Assembly (NCBI RefSeq): GCF_030150205.1
Contig: NZ_JASLGT010000004.1
Location: 62,001-126,000 of the forward strand
Length of the DNA: 64,000 nucleotides
Source: Niabella sp.
Lineage (GTDB): Bacteria > Bacteroidota > Bacteroidia > Chitinophagales > Chitinophagaceae
Reading direction: 5' to 3'
In this document: positions 1 to 8,667 of the stretch, in pieces
How positions within the stretch are numbered: position 1 is the stretch's first letter
Layout: each line of letters opens with the position of its first letter
Made by a program: the position numbers and the translations under genes
Notes under the pieces: generated by a model
Databases searched by the model: none
The model's input: only the letters and a program-made list of their open reading frames with translations
What the model was told of the DNA's origin: nothing

Positions 1-515
1 TTGATCTGGCAAAGGCCTTTGACATTCAGGTAGTGATCGTGGGCGGAAGCGATAGCTACCTGTTGGCAGACCTGCTGAAACAAAATAACATACCGGTTAT
101 CCTGAACTCAATTCATGCCCTGCCCACGATGGAAGATGACGATGTAGATCAGCCGTTTAAAACACCCGCCATATTACAAAAAGCCGGGGTGCTTTTTGCG
201 CTCAATGACGATGAAGGCTCGAGCCGTTACCGCAACCTGGCATTTTTTGCCGGTACCGCAACGGCTTATGGCTTATCGAAAGAGGAAGCCCTGCAGGCGG
301 TTACACTCAATGCCGCCCGGATCCTGGGCATTGAAGACCGGACGGGTTCCCTGGAAGCCGGTAAGGATGCCAATATTGTAATAACCACGGGCGATCTCCT
401 GGATATGAAAAGCAGCGTGGTAACCGATGCCCTGATCCAGGGAAGAACGATCGATCTGAACAACAAGCACAAACAACTATACGAACGGTACCGGCACAAA
501 TACCAATTGCAATAA
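1..515 (+). CDS. Amidohydrolase family protein, C-terminal part (5' end outside window)
   Basis: The reading frame is open from base 3 to the stop at 515 with no start, so the gene begins before the window. The visible part has the C-terminal layout of cyclic amidohydrolases of the imidazolonepropionase/dihydroorotase-like group. There is a 'LNDDEGSSRYRNLAFFAG' strand-loop with the late metal-site Asp region, a helix 'LSKEEALQAVTLNAARILGI', and then the small beta-sandwich return 'TGSLEAGKDANIVITTGDLL' that closes most family members. It probably hydrolyses a C-N bond in a secreted or cytoplasmic substrate; the substrate cannot be told. Related Bacteroidota proteins are often exported, but the N-terminus is missing here. 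No downstream partner is adjacent. Confidence 0.85.
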   Translation, partial: DLAKAFDIQVVIVGGSDSYLLADLLKQNNIPVILNSIHALPTMEDDDVDQPFKTPAILQKAGVLFALNDDEGSSRYRNLAFFAGTATAYGLSKEEALQAVTLNAARILGIEDRTGSLEAGKDANIVITTGDLLDMKSSVVTDALIQGRTIDLNNKHKQLYERYRHKYQLQ

Positions 516-937
516 TACCCCCGCCGCAAAAGCCAAAACATTGGTTCAGATCAAATAGTAGTATCCCTCATGCTTTCTGCGAATACAGGGAACCATAATA
601 TGCATGTTGCAATTGACCGGGCAACTATGCCGGTTCCTGATTTTCATTTCCTTCTTAAAAATTGAGGGCGTCCTCATGGCGCTGCAACGCAAATTATTTA
701 ATGTATTAAGATGCTTTAAAAATATGATCTCCAACTGCGGGAGATATCCTGTTTGGGTTTGTATTTCAATTAAATAGACAAAAACCTCCTTTTACAGCCA
801 AGCTTATTTTGTGTTCAAGTGACTGATACTCACGGCTTGATGTGAGTTAATTTTTTGGTTCGGTTTGTAAAAAATTAAACAAGTGTTTGAATTTTTAAAC
901 AACTGTTTAATACCTTTGTGGTGGAAATTTTTTAGAA
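516..937. other. Intergenic region with the tetR promoter at its right end
   Basis: There are 422 bases between the amidohydrolase stop and tetR. No convincing gene is seen: the short minus-strand frame at 546-734 has no recognisable features. The last 65 bases hold the twin operator and promoter described separately. Confidence 0.6.
875..918 (+). promoter_or_regulatory. Twin TetR-type operators and promoter of the efflux operon
   Basis: Two near-identical palindromes lie in tandem. TTAAACA-AG-TGTTTGA is at 875-890 and TTAAACA-AC-TGTTTAA is at 895-910; the second has perfect 7-nt arms. Their centres are exactly 20 bp apart. The second abuts TACCTTTG at 911-918, a match to the Bacteroidota -7 box TAnnTTTG. 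A TTTG at 886-889 inside the first palindrome could serve as the -33 box, with 21 nt between. Transcription would start near 925, shortly before the GTG start at 938. Operators overlapping both promoter boxes of a tetR gene indicate autorepression (inferred). Confidence 0.75.
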
Positions 938-1576
938 GTGTCAGTAACATTTACACAGAAGCAACTGGAAATTATGGAGGCGGCGGTAAAGCTTTTTGCC
1001 GGTAAGGGGTTCGACAATACCTCTGTTCGCGATATTGCAAAAGCTGCAGAAGTAAATGTAGCCATGATCTCCTATTATTTTGGTTCAAAGGAAAAGCTGC
1101 TGGAAGCCATATTTATAAAATATGTAACAACCATGCGGGGAAAACTGGAGGAGATCGTTTTTGCCAGTGATGTTACACCGGAGGAAAAGATCGACCGGAT
1201 CATTGAAACCTATATCGATACCATTGCCGCCAACCGGCATTTTCATTTGCTGATGGTGCGGGAGCAGGGCGTGATGAAGAATAAAGTGATGTATGATGGT
1301 GTAAAGAGTCTGAAGCTGAAAAATACGTCGCTGATCAAAAGCGCCATAAAGGCGGGTGCTAAAGCGGGGATCTTTAAAAAGAATGTAGATATCACCATCC
1401 TGGCATTAACGGTATTTGGTACCATTAACCAGGCGTTTAATACACAACGGTTTTTATGTGAACAATACCGGCTTGATCCGGACAATGAAGCAGAATTTTT
1501 AAAGGTGATCATTCCCCGGTTAAAAGTACATCTGAAAGCCGTTGTTAAAAGTTACCTGCTGGTAACAGACAAATAA
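938..1576 (+). CDS. TetR/AcrR family transcriptional repressor
   Basis: The protein has 212 residues and uses a GTG start; no better in-frame ATG is close. Residues about 8-55 form the TetR helix-turn-helix, with 'TSVRDIAKAAEVNVAMISYY' as the recognition region followed by 'FGSKEKLLEAIF'. The all-alpha C-terminal ligand-binding and dimerisation domain follows. It is the first gene of a four-gene plus-strand efflux operon, 34 nt ahead of the TolC-like gene, and two matching palindromes sit at its promoter. The likely role is ligand-released repression of its own operon, as for many pump-linked TetR proteins. The ligand is not predictable. Confidence 0.92.
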   Translation: MSVTFTQKQLEIMEAAVKLFAGKGFDNTSVRDIAKAAEVNVAMISYYFGSKEKLLEAIFIKYVTTMRGKLEEIVFASDVTPEEKIDRIIETYIDTIAANRHFHLLMVREQGVMKNKVMYDGVKSLKLKNTSLIKSAIKAGAKAGIFKKNVDITILALTVFGTINQAFNTQRFLCEQYRLDPDNEAEFLKVIIPRLKVHLKAVVKSYLLVTDK

Positions 1577-1610
1577 AAGAACATATAAATCGTAAAAGCT
1601 GATTTTGTAT

Positions 1611-2948
1611 ATGAATAAAAAAATAGCAGCCATTGCAGCCTTCTTTATGGCGTTTATGGCGTTGGGCAATCATCTTGCTGCCCAGGAAGTGAAACGGCTT
1701 TCTATAAAAGAAGCAGTGGAGCTGGGCGTGCAAAGCAGCAAGCATTTAAAGATCGATCAGGCAAAAATACTGGAAGCCACAGCGGCGCTGGAAGAAGCAA
1801 AGAACCGCCAGCTACCCGACTTTAAGATCAGCGGATCCTATCTGCGTTTAACAACGGCCAACATTGATTTGAAGACCGCGCAAAAGCAGGGGGAGTCTTC
1901 CGGAAGCAGTTCTGGTGGTGGTGTGCCAAGCATTTCGCAGGCGATGTACGGTATGGCCAGCCTTTCGCTTCCGTTGTATGCGGGCGGTAAGATCAAATAC
2001 GGCATCCAATCTGCCAAATACCTGCTGGAAGCCGAAAAGCTGAGTGCAGGCAATGATCAGAACGCCATTGTGTTTAACCTCATTGAAGCCTATACCAACC
2101 TCTTCAAGGCGGCACAGGTCATCAACGTGATCAAAGAAAACCTGGCGGCCTCCCAAAGCCGGGACTCTAATTTTATACGGCTGGAGAATAACGGTCTGAT
2201 GGCCCGTAACGACCGGTTAAAGGCACAGCTGCAAACTTCCGATATTGAGTTGCGGCTGCTGGAAGCGCAAAATAATTACAATATTGCCAACGTAAATATG
2301 GATCTGTTGCTGGGTTTGCCCGAAAGCACGGTGATTGAAGTGGATCCCGCATTTATCAGCGAAGCGCAGGAAGAGCATCCGTATACCTATTATGAGGAGC
2401 AGGCCATAGCAAACCGGAAAGATATCAAGGCCCTCGATTATCAGCAAAAAGCAGCAGACCTGGGAATAAAGGCTGCAAAGGCGAACTACCTGCCTTCACT
2501 GGCATTAACAGGCGGTTATGTTGCGGTAAACATTCCGAAATTTCTGACGGTAACCAATGCGGTAAACGGAGGGATCGGCGTGCAATACAATCTTTCCAGC
2601 CTCTGGAAGACCGGTGCTTCCATCAAAAAAGCAAAGGCACAGGCGCAGCAATTGTATGCTTCGCAGGAAATGCTTTCCGATAATATCCGGCTGCAGATCA
2701 ACAGGAACTACCAGAATGCATTGCTGGCAAAGAAAAAGATTGAAGTGCACAACAAATCCCTGGTACAGGCAGAAGAGAATTACCGCATCACAAAAAATAA
2801 ATATGACAACAGTTTGGTAACCATTACCGACCTGCTGGATGCGAACGTAGCGTTGTTGTCTTCAAAGATCAATGTGTTAAATGCAAAGGCCGATGCAGCC
2901 CTGGCCTATCAGCAATTGCTGGAAAGCGCGGGCGCATTAGTTCAGTAA
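1611..2948 (+). CDS. TolC-like outer-membrane efflux protein
   Basis: The chosen start is ATG 1611; a TTG six bases upstream is in frame but less likely. The protein is 445 residues with an N-terminal signal peptide (MNKKIAAIAAFFMAF..., cleavage near 'LAAQ'). It has the duplicated outer-membrane-efflux (OEP) architecture: alternating beta strands and long coiled helices, for example 'YAGGKIKYGIQSAKYLLEAE' and 'RNYQNALLAKKKIEVHNKSL'. It should form the trimeric outer-membrane exit duct for the pump encoded by the next two genes. It lies 34 nt after tetR and 33 nt before the membrane fusion protein. Confidence 0.93.
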   Translation: MNKKIAAIAAFFMAFMALGNHLAAQEVKRLSIKEAVELGVQSSKHLKIDQAKILEATAALEEAKNRQLPDFKISGSYLRLTTANIDLKTAQKQGESSGSSSGGGVPSISQAMYGMASLSLPLYAGGKIKYGIQSAKYLLEAEKLSAGNDQNAIVFNLIEAYTNLFKAAQVINVIKENLAASQSRDSNFIRLENNGLMARNDRLKAQLQTSDIELRLLEAQNNYNIANVNMDLLLGLPESTVIEVDPAFISEAQEEHPYTYYEEQAIANRKDIKALDYQQKAADLGIKAAKANYLPSLALTGGYVAVNIPKFLTVTNAVNGGIGVQYNLSSLWKTGASIKKAKAQAQQLYASQEMLSDNIRLQINRNYQNALLAKKKIEVHNKSLVQAEENYRITKNKYDNSLVTITDLLDANVALLSSKINVLNAKADAALAYQQLLESAGALVQ

Positions 2949-2981
2949 TATATTAAAAAGCTTACTATAAATCGTTATACC

Positions 2982-4097
2982 ATGGCAAACGGACAAGTTC
3001 AGGACCAACCAAACGAAACAAATCAAAAGAAAAAAAGAAGCCCTGTATTCTTTATCATACTTGCAGTACTGGTATTGGGCGGCGGTTATTTTGGGATCAA
3101 ATCGTATATCTATGGCAAGCACCATGAAGATACGGACGATGCCCAGGTAGCGGCCAACGTAAACCCCGTTATTTCCAAGATCTCCGGCTATATTTCCGAA
3201 GTGAGGGTAAAAGATAACCAGTTTGTGCACAAGGGTGATACCCTGTTATTACTGGATACAAAGGATCTCAAAATGGCGCTGGAACAGGCCGAAGCGGCCC
3301 TGGCTACCGCGCAAAGCAATGTAGAGGCGGCCCGGGCAGGAACAGAGGCCGCTCATAAAAGCATCAGTACCGCCAACGCGGCCGTTGCTACTGCCGATGC
3401 ACAGATTGAGGCTGCCAAAGTAAATGTATGGCGCACAACGGAAGATCTGAAACGTTATGAGAACCTGATAAAAGATCATTCCATTACCCAGCAGCAATAT
3501 GAGCAGGCGCTTGCGGCAAAGCAAACCGCAGACCGGCAGCTTGCGATCCTGAAAGAACAGCGGGGACAGGCAACGGCGCAAACCGGAGCGGTTAGCTCAC
3601 AGACTAAAGCAACCTCCAAGGAAATTGGCGTTACTTCGGCAACGGCTCATCAGCGGGAAGTGGATGTGGAAAATGCAAAGCTGAACCTGAGCTATGCGGC
3701 TATTGTAGCGCATGAAGACGGCGTGGTTTCTAAAGTTCCGGTGCAAATCGGTCAGTTTATACAGGCCGGTGCCCAGCTGTTTAGCATTATACTGAACAAT
3801 GATAAATGGGTAGTGGCTAATTTTAAGGAAACCCAGTTGTCGAGAATGGTAACCGGACAAAAAGTTGAAATCAGTGTAGATGCATTTCCTAAACATCAGT
3901 TTGAAGGAGTGGTGGGCTCGTTCGCCCCGGCAACCGGATCTATTTCTGCTTTACTGCCGGCGGATAATGCCAGTGGTAACTTTGTAAAAGTGGTACAGCG
4001 GGTTCCGGTAAGAATTGAGTTCGTAAATAAAAATGACTCCCTGATTCAAAAATTACGTGCCGGTATGAACGTACTGGTAGATGTGCATCTTAATTAG
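2982..4097 (+). CDS. HlyD/EmrA-family membrane fusion protein
   Basis: The protein has 371 residues. It has a short basic cytoplasmic tail, one membrane helix at about residues 22-43 (VFFIILAVLVLGGGYFG), and then the adaptor domains. The first half of the lipoyl/barrel-sandwich hybrid is 'ISKISGYISEVRVKDNQFVH'; a long Ala/Gln-rich coiled-coil hairpin spans about 90-220; the second lipoyl half is 'LSYAAIVAHEDGVVSKVPV'; a beta-barrel domain follows. It is of the EmrA type that pairs with major-facilitator pumps, and links the inner-membrane EmrB-like transporter to the TolC-like duct. It lies between those two genes in the operon. Confidence 0.93.
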   Translation: MANGQVQDQPNETNQKKKRSPVFFIILAVLVLGGGYFGIKSYIYGKHHEDTDDAQVAANVNPVISKISGYISEVRVKDNQFVHKGDTLLLLDTKDLKMALEQAEAALATAQSNVEAARAGTEAAHKSISTANAAVATADAQIEAAKVNVWRTTEDLKRYENLIKDHSITQQQYEQALAAKQTADRQLAILKEQRGQATAQTGAVSSQTKATSKEIGVTSATAHQREVDVENAKLNLSYAAIVAHEDGVVSKVPVQIGQFIQAGAQLFSIILNNDKWVVANFKETQLSRMVTGQKVEISVDAFPKHQFEGVVGSFAPATGSISALLPADNASGNFVKVVQRVPVRIEFVNKNDSLIQKLRAGMNVLVDVHLN

Positions 4098-4103
4098 TGA
4101 CCA

Positions 4104-4197
4104 GTGAATAGTTAATGGGCAATAGTCAATAGGCGTTTTACACCTGTGTTCCTTGTCTTTCTCCAGCACTATTCCTTATTCGCTATTGCCTATTCAC
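4104..4197. repeat. Imperfect inverted repeat in the emrA-emrB gap
   Basis: GTGAATAG...CAATAG...AATAGG at 4104-4133 is mirrored by CCTTATTCGCTATTGCCTATTCAC at 4174-4197, with about 40 nt between. The arms are built from the short words GAATAG and CAATAG. It sits in the only large gap (120 nt) of the efflux operon and might fold in the mRNA and tune expression of the pump gene (inferred). It also belongs to the family of repetitive intergenic words seen elsewhere in the window. Confidence 0.5.
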
Positions 4198-4217
4198 CAT
4201 AAACAGATATCGAAATT

Positions 4218-5804
4218 ATGCAACAGCAGGACTCCCTTGTAGAATATGGTGCGCGGCGCGTGATTGTTACCGTGACTGCGATCATTTGTGCGTTGCTCGA
4301 AATAGTAGACAGCACCATTGTAAACGTGGCATTGAACGACATGAAGGGAAACCTTGGCGCCACGCTGTCTGAAGTGGGCTGGGTAATTACGGCCTATGCC
4401 ATCGGGAATGTGATCATTGTGCCCATGACCAGCTGGCTCTCGCAGCAGTTTGGCCGGAGGAACTATTTTGCGGTATCGATTGCATTGTTTACCGTTTGTT
4501 CCTTTTTGTGTGGTAATGCCTCCAATATCTGGGAGCTGGTCGCCTTCCGGTTCTTACAGGGGGTAGGTGGCGGCGCCCTGCTGGTAACCTCTCAAACGAT
4601 CATCACGGAATCATACCCGATAGAAAAGCGGGGCATGGCCCAGGCAATTTATGGTTTGGGTGTAATTGCGGGTCCTACATTGGGTCCGCCCCTCGGTGGT
4701 TATATCGTCGATAATTTTAGCTGGCCCTATATCTTTTATATCAATATTCCCCTGGGTATTATCGCCATACTGCTTACTCTGCAGTTTGTACGCAGCCCCA
4801 GGTATGCTGAAAAAAAAGCGGCACATGAAATTGACTGGCTGGGTATCTTCCTGTTGAGTGCCACTGTTGGATCGCTGCAGTATATCCTGGAGCGGGGACA
4901 TGAAGACGACTGGTTCTCGAGCAAAGTAATTGTGGTATTGACGATCACAGCTGTTTTGGGATTGTTCTTTTTTATCTGGCGGGAACTTACGTATAAGAAT
5001 CCCATTGTGGAATTGCGGGTATTAAAGAACGGGAACCTGCGGATCGGTACGGTTATGTCTTTTATACTGGGTTTCGGGTTGTATGGCTCTACATTTATTG
5101 TACCGCTCTATACGCAAAGTATCCTGGGGTGGACGGCACTTCAGGCGGGGATGCTGATGATCCCGGCCACACTGGCCACTGCATTCATGATGCCCTTTAT
5201 CGGGCGGATGATTGCAAAGGGAGTTCCTCAGCAATACATGGTGGCTGCGGGGCTGTTCCTCTTCTTTGTGTATAGTTTCTGGGGGTATAAGATCATTACA
5301 CCGGATACGGGTAAGGATGCGTTTTTCTGGATGCTGATTGTGCGAGGTGTAGGTTTGGGATTATTGTTTATTCCCATTACCACATTGGCGCTGTCAACCC
5401 TCAAGGGGCAGGAAATTGGTCAGGGGGCAGCGTTTACAGGGATGATGCGGCAGCTGGGCGGCTCCTTTGGCGTAGCTGCGATCACCACATTTATTGCCAA
5501 CCGGAATATGCTTTACCGCAACGACCTGGTGTCGAAGCTGGATGTGAACGATCTGAATGTACAACAACGCGTAAGTGCGCTGCAGCACAGTTTCACGGCA
5601 AAAGGTATGACGCCGGATGCCGCCCTGGAGTCGGCGCATAAGATCCTCGATTTTACCGTTACCAAACAGGCCACCGTACTTTCCTATATGGATGTGTTCC
5701 TGTACCTGGGTTTAATGTTCCTGATCTGTATTCCCTTCATCCTGTTTATTAAGAAGAAAAAAGGAAAACAGGAAAAAATGGATATGGGCGAGATGATGCA
5801 TTAA
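4218..5804 (+). CDS. EmrB/QacA-type drug:proton antiporter (DHA2, MFS)
   Basis: The protein has 528 residues with about 14 hydrophobic membrane segments, the hallmark of the DHA2 subfamily. Visible motifs are 'WLSQQFGRRNYF' (MFS motif A after the second helix) and 'GVIAGPTLGPPLGGYIVD' (antiporter motif C in the fifth helix). Acidic residues in helix 1 ('LLEIVDSTIVNVAL') fit the family's proton-coupling site. A basic cytoplasmic tail (KKKKGKQEK) ends the protein. With the preceding EmrA-like and TolC-like proteins it completes a tripartite pump that exports amphipathic toxins directly to the outside. The specific substrate is unknown. Confidence 0.94.
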   Translation: MQQQDSLVEYGARRVIVTVTAIICALLEIVDSTIVNVALNDMKGNLGATLSEVGWVITAYAIGNVIIVPMTSWLSQQFGRRNYFAVSIALFTVCSFLCGNASNIWELVAFRFLQGVGGGALLVTSQTIITESYPIEKRGMAQAIYGLGVIAGPTLGPPLGGYIVDNFSWPYIFYINIPLGIIAILLTLQFVRSPRYAEKKAAHEIDWLGIFLLSATVGSLQYILERGHEDDWFSSKVIVVLTITAVLGLFFFIWRELTYKNPIVELRVLKNGNLRIGTVMSFILGFGLYGSTFIVPLYTQSILGWTALQAGMLMIPATLATAFMMPFIGRMIAKGVPQQYMVAAGLFLFFVYSFWGYKIITPDTGKDAFFWMLIVRGVGLGLLFIPITTLALSTLKGQEIGQGAAFTGMMRQLGGSFGVAAITTFIANRNMLYRNDLVSKLDVNDLNVQQRVSALQHSFTAKGMTPDAALESAHKILDFTVTKQATVLSYMDVFLYLGLMFLICIPFILFIKKKKGKQEKMDMGEMMH

Positions 5805-5924
5805 CGAAGTCTGGTTTCAGGTTGCAGGTTTAAAGTTTCAGGTCAGATACTGTCTGGGCTTGATGTTGCCGGTAGAATATGTGATTGCTGAAAACTGATA
5901 GCAGAAAGCTTCTTTCCCTGGTTG

Positions 5925-6560
5925 ATTCTTAGAATTTAGTATTTTATTATTTGGTGTTTAGTTCTTGTTTTGTCTTTTTGATTTTTGGTATTTCTCCATA
6001 GCCCGGATCAAGACTTTTAGAATTTAGTGTTTATAATTTAGTGCTTAACGCTTATTTGGTTCTTGTCTTTTGGATTTTGAGATTTAATCCTGCTTCCCGA
6101 AGTCAAGTCACGATTCTTATAGTTTAGAATTTAATATTTTATTATTTAGTGTTTAGTTCTTGTTATTTGTCTTTTTGATTTTTGGTATTTCTCCATAGCC
6201 CCGGATCAAGACTTTTAGAATTTAGTGTTTATGATTTAGTGCTTAACGGCTTAATTGGTTCTTGTCTTTTGATATTTGGAATTTTAATTTACTTCCGAAG
6301 TCAGATCATGATCTTTAGATTTTAGAATTTATCATTTAGTTCTTTATGCTTCATTTGTTTCTTGTCTTTTGGATTTTGAGATTTAATCTTACTTTCCGAA
6401 GTCAAGTCACGATTCTTATAGTTTAGAATTTAGTATTTACGATTTAGAGCTTATTTCCTTTATTTGTTTCTTGTCTTTTGATTTTTGGAATTTTAATCCT
6501 GCTTCCTCACGCCATATCACGATCTTTAGATTTTAGTATTTAAAATTTAATGCGTTCTTT
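5925..6560. repeat. Array of degenerate AT-rich repeats, unit about 100 bp
   Basis: The 770-base gap between the pump gene and the DUF218 gene is mostly a repeat array. Units start with (T)TTAGAATTTAGTRTTTA near 5930, 6015, 6120, 6214, 6318, 6424 and 6530, and contain TTCTTGTCTTTTGGATTTT and CCGAAGTCA words. The box CCGGATCAAGACTTTTAGAA recurs 198 bp apart (6003 and 6201). CGAAGTCAAGTCACGATTCT recurs 300 bp apart (near 6099 and 6399). There is no open frame of note and no uniform spacers, so it is neither coding nor CRISPR. Confidence 0.75.
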
Positions 6561-6578
6561 CCCGTATTTTTAATCCCG

Positions 6579-7265
6579 ATGTTGCAAAAAATAATCGCTG
6601 CACTGGGTGTTTTCTTGATACTTGTTTCTATAAGCGGATGTGTTGTTTCGTACCGGAAACGCCCAACGCGTTTATACGAAGAAGTGCTGACAAAAAAAAT
6701 GACCTTTGATGCAGGCATTGTTCCCGGTTATCCGTTTAAAGATGGAAAATGGGATTCTGTGATGAAAGGAAGAGTGCTCTGGGCTGTTTATTTGTATGAA
6801 CAGGGCATTATCCGGAATATTATATTTTCCGGCGGTGCTGTTTATTCGCCTTATGCTGAAGCGCGGATCATGGGACTTTACGCGCAGCAATTAGGCATGC
6901 CGGCAGCGCATATTTTTTATGAAACAAAAGCGGAGCATAGTACTGAAAACGTTTTTTACTCCTACCAGATCGCGCGGCAGCAGGGATTCAAATCGATCGC
7001 ACTGGTTACGGACCCCTTCCAGTCATCAATGATGAAAGGCTTTACCCGGCGTAGGTTCGGTACCCGGATTACGCACATTCCCTTTATGGTAGACACGTTA
7101 AAACGTCTCAACCATGTGGATGTGGCTATTGATCCGTCGCCGGCCTATGTGCAGCCCTTTCAGTCGATCCTCGAACGGGAACGCTTCTTTCGCCGGTTTC
7201 GCGGTACATTGGGAGCGTTTATTCCCTGGGAAGATAAGTGGCGGAGAAAAGCCGGGCCTCTGTAG
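6579..7265 (+). CDS. DUF218/YdcF-like lipoprotein
   Basis: The protein has 228 residues. The N-terminus is a lipoprotein signal with lipobox I-S-G-C at residues 18-21, so it is probably anchored in the cell envelope. The remainder matches the DUF218 (YdcF/SanA) fold. It has 'GRVLWAVYLYEQGIIRNIIF' followed by 'SGGAVYSPYAEARIMGLYAQ', then 'ETKAEHSTENVFYS' (conserved EN motif) and 'SIALVTDPFQSSMM'. Family members bind nucleotide-like ligands or act in envelope integrity, but no general reaction is proven. It is isolated, preceded by the repeat array. Confidence 0.8.
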   Translation: MLQKIIAALGVFLILVSISGCVVSYRKRPTRLYEEVLTKKMTFDAGIVPGYPFKDGKWDSVMKGRVLWAVYLYEQGIIRNIIFSGGAVYSPYAEARIMGLYAQQLGMPAAHIFYETKAEHSTENVFYSYQIARQQGFKSIALVTDPFQSSMMKGFTRRRFGTRITHIPFMVDTLKRLNHVDVAIDPSPAYVQPFQSILERERFFRRFRGTLGAFIPWEDKWRRKAGPL

Positions 7266-7430
7266 TGCGTATGGCTTATGTATCAGCGTTAGTTATGCAG
7301 ACAAAGTTTTCCCGCTGATCTTCGCAGATCAGGACGAGGCGCAGATTTTCGCCAGCAGGCATTCCGCGTTTATCTGCGAACAAATCAGCGCTTATCTACG
7401 GGAGATACCGTGGCAGAAATAAGCGTAAAC
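7266..7430. repeat. Dispersed intergenic repeat with CTGCG/ATCTGCG words
   Basis: The segment has words CCCGCTGATCTTCGCAGATC, GCGCAGATTTTCGCC, TTTATCTGCGAACAAATCAGCG. The same vocabulary recurs at about 15366-15470. It looks like a degraded dispersed noncoding repeat rather than a gene. Confidence 0.5.
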
Positions 7431-7524
7431 CATTTCAATATCCGATGAATAACAGAATATTTAAGCACATAGGTTTTCTGCCCTGTGGTATTCTATGATC
7501 ACCAATGAATGTGAATGGTTTAAG

Positions 7525-8538
7525 TTAATGTGCAGGCTCCTCCTGTTTGTTAAAACTGTACAGCAGGTAAAACAATGCGGGTAAAATAAAAATACTTCCC
7601 ACCAGTAGCGCAACGGCTAATGCGTGGATGGTTTTATCGGAACCTTTGTGTAGTAACAGCGATAGACCGCCGGTGTTTTTCAGGTTGATCAATACCGGGT
7701 AATGCTCATAAGTGATGGCCACCAGCAGCAACGTGATCTGTGCTCCGGCAATGATCCGCAGCCACCGGGTAGATCCACGGAATAGCGAAACCCACATCCA
7801 GGTTAATGAAAGCGCGGCCAGCACCACGCAGGCAATACTTATGGGGTTGCCAAAAAGCCAGTGCGCCAGGGGAATCTGTTCCTGGTAGGCGGCTATCAGC
7901 ACCAATGCTGCTGCTGCAATAGCGGCCAGGCTCATATGTTTGGCTTTTTGAATAAACCGTTGCCGTTCGGTTTCTGTTTTTGTTTCGCCGATAATAAAAA
8001 TGGCCGCCAGGAATCCGCAGATGGTAGCTGTAAAAACACCTACCGAAACAGGAAAGAATCCCAGCCAGCTGAAAATATAAGCATCCAGGAAATGCGTAGC
8101 CTCCGGATCAATTTTGCCGGATACCGCACTTCCGGCAATGATCCCCAGGAACAGGGGCGTGATCACACTGGAATACATAAAGGTTTTGGAATAGACCACC
8201 TGCATTTTATCCTGTACCGCATCGTAATTCCGGAAGCTGAAAGCCGTTCCCCGTGCTACAATGCCCAATAGCATGATGGTAAGCGGGATGTGCAGGTAAA
8301 CAGACACGGTGGCATAGATCACCGGGAATCCCACAAAAAGGATCACGATGGCAATGATCAGCCACATATGATTGGCTTCCCATATAGGACCAATGGCCCG
8401 GTACATGACCCTCCGGGTTTGATCCTTACTTTTACGCGTAGAAAGAAATTCCAGGATCCCCGCACCAAAATCGGCGCCCCCCATTAATACATAAAGAAGG
8501 ATCGATGCCCACAAATAGGCCATGACTACGTAAAGCAT
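7525..8538 (-). CDS. cydB: Cytochrome bd ubiquinol oxidase subunit II
   Basis: The protein has 337 residues with about eight to nine membrane helices, typical CydB size. The N-terminus 'ADFGAGILEFLSTRK' and 'PIWEANHMWLIIAIVILFVG' are the conserved CydB motifs; the EANH-W region lies at the subunit interface. It pairs with CydA, encoded 129 nt upstream on the same strand. Together they oxidise quinol and reduce oxygen to water with high affinity, supporting microaerobic respiration and resistance to respiratory inhibitors. No separate CydX-like small subunit was seen. Confidence 0.95.
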   Translation of the reverse strand: MLYVVMAYLWASILLYVLMGGADFGAGILEFLSTRKSKDQTRRVMYRAIGPIWEANHMWLIIAIVILFVGFPVIYATVSVYLHIPLTIMLLGIVARGTAFSFRNYDAVQDKMQVVYSKTFMYSSVITPLFLGIIAGSAVSGKIDPEATHFLDAYIFSWLGFFPVSVGVFTATICGFLAAIFIIGETKTETERQRFIQKAKHMSLAAIAAAALVLIAAYQEQIPLAHWLFGNPISIACVVLAALSLTWMWVSLFRGSTRWLRIIAGAQITLLLVAITYEHYPVLINLKNTGGLSLLLHKGSDKTIHALAVALLVGSIFILPALFYLLYSFNKQEEPAH

Positions 8539-8667
8539 GCTGAATTCATTTATGTTTTGATATTTATGATTTCCATTGAAATGGTATTAGCTTTCAGTGC
8601 TTAGCCCTCAGCTGACAGCTAATAGCTGAAGGCTGATTTGCCGCTCCACGCAACCGGAACGGATGTC

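Noticed and set aside
5925..6560. Repeat array as a CRISPR
   Set aside because: The repeats are degenerate, AT-rich and about 100 bp apart with no unique spacers and no cas genes.
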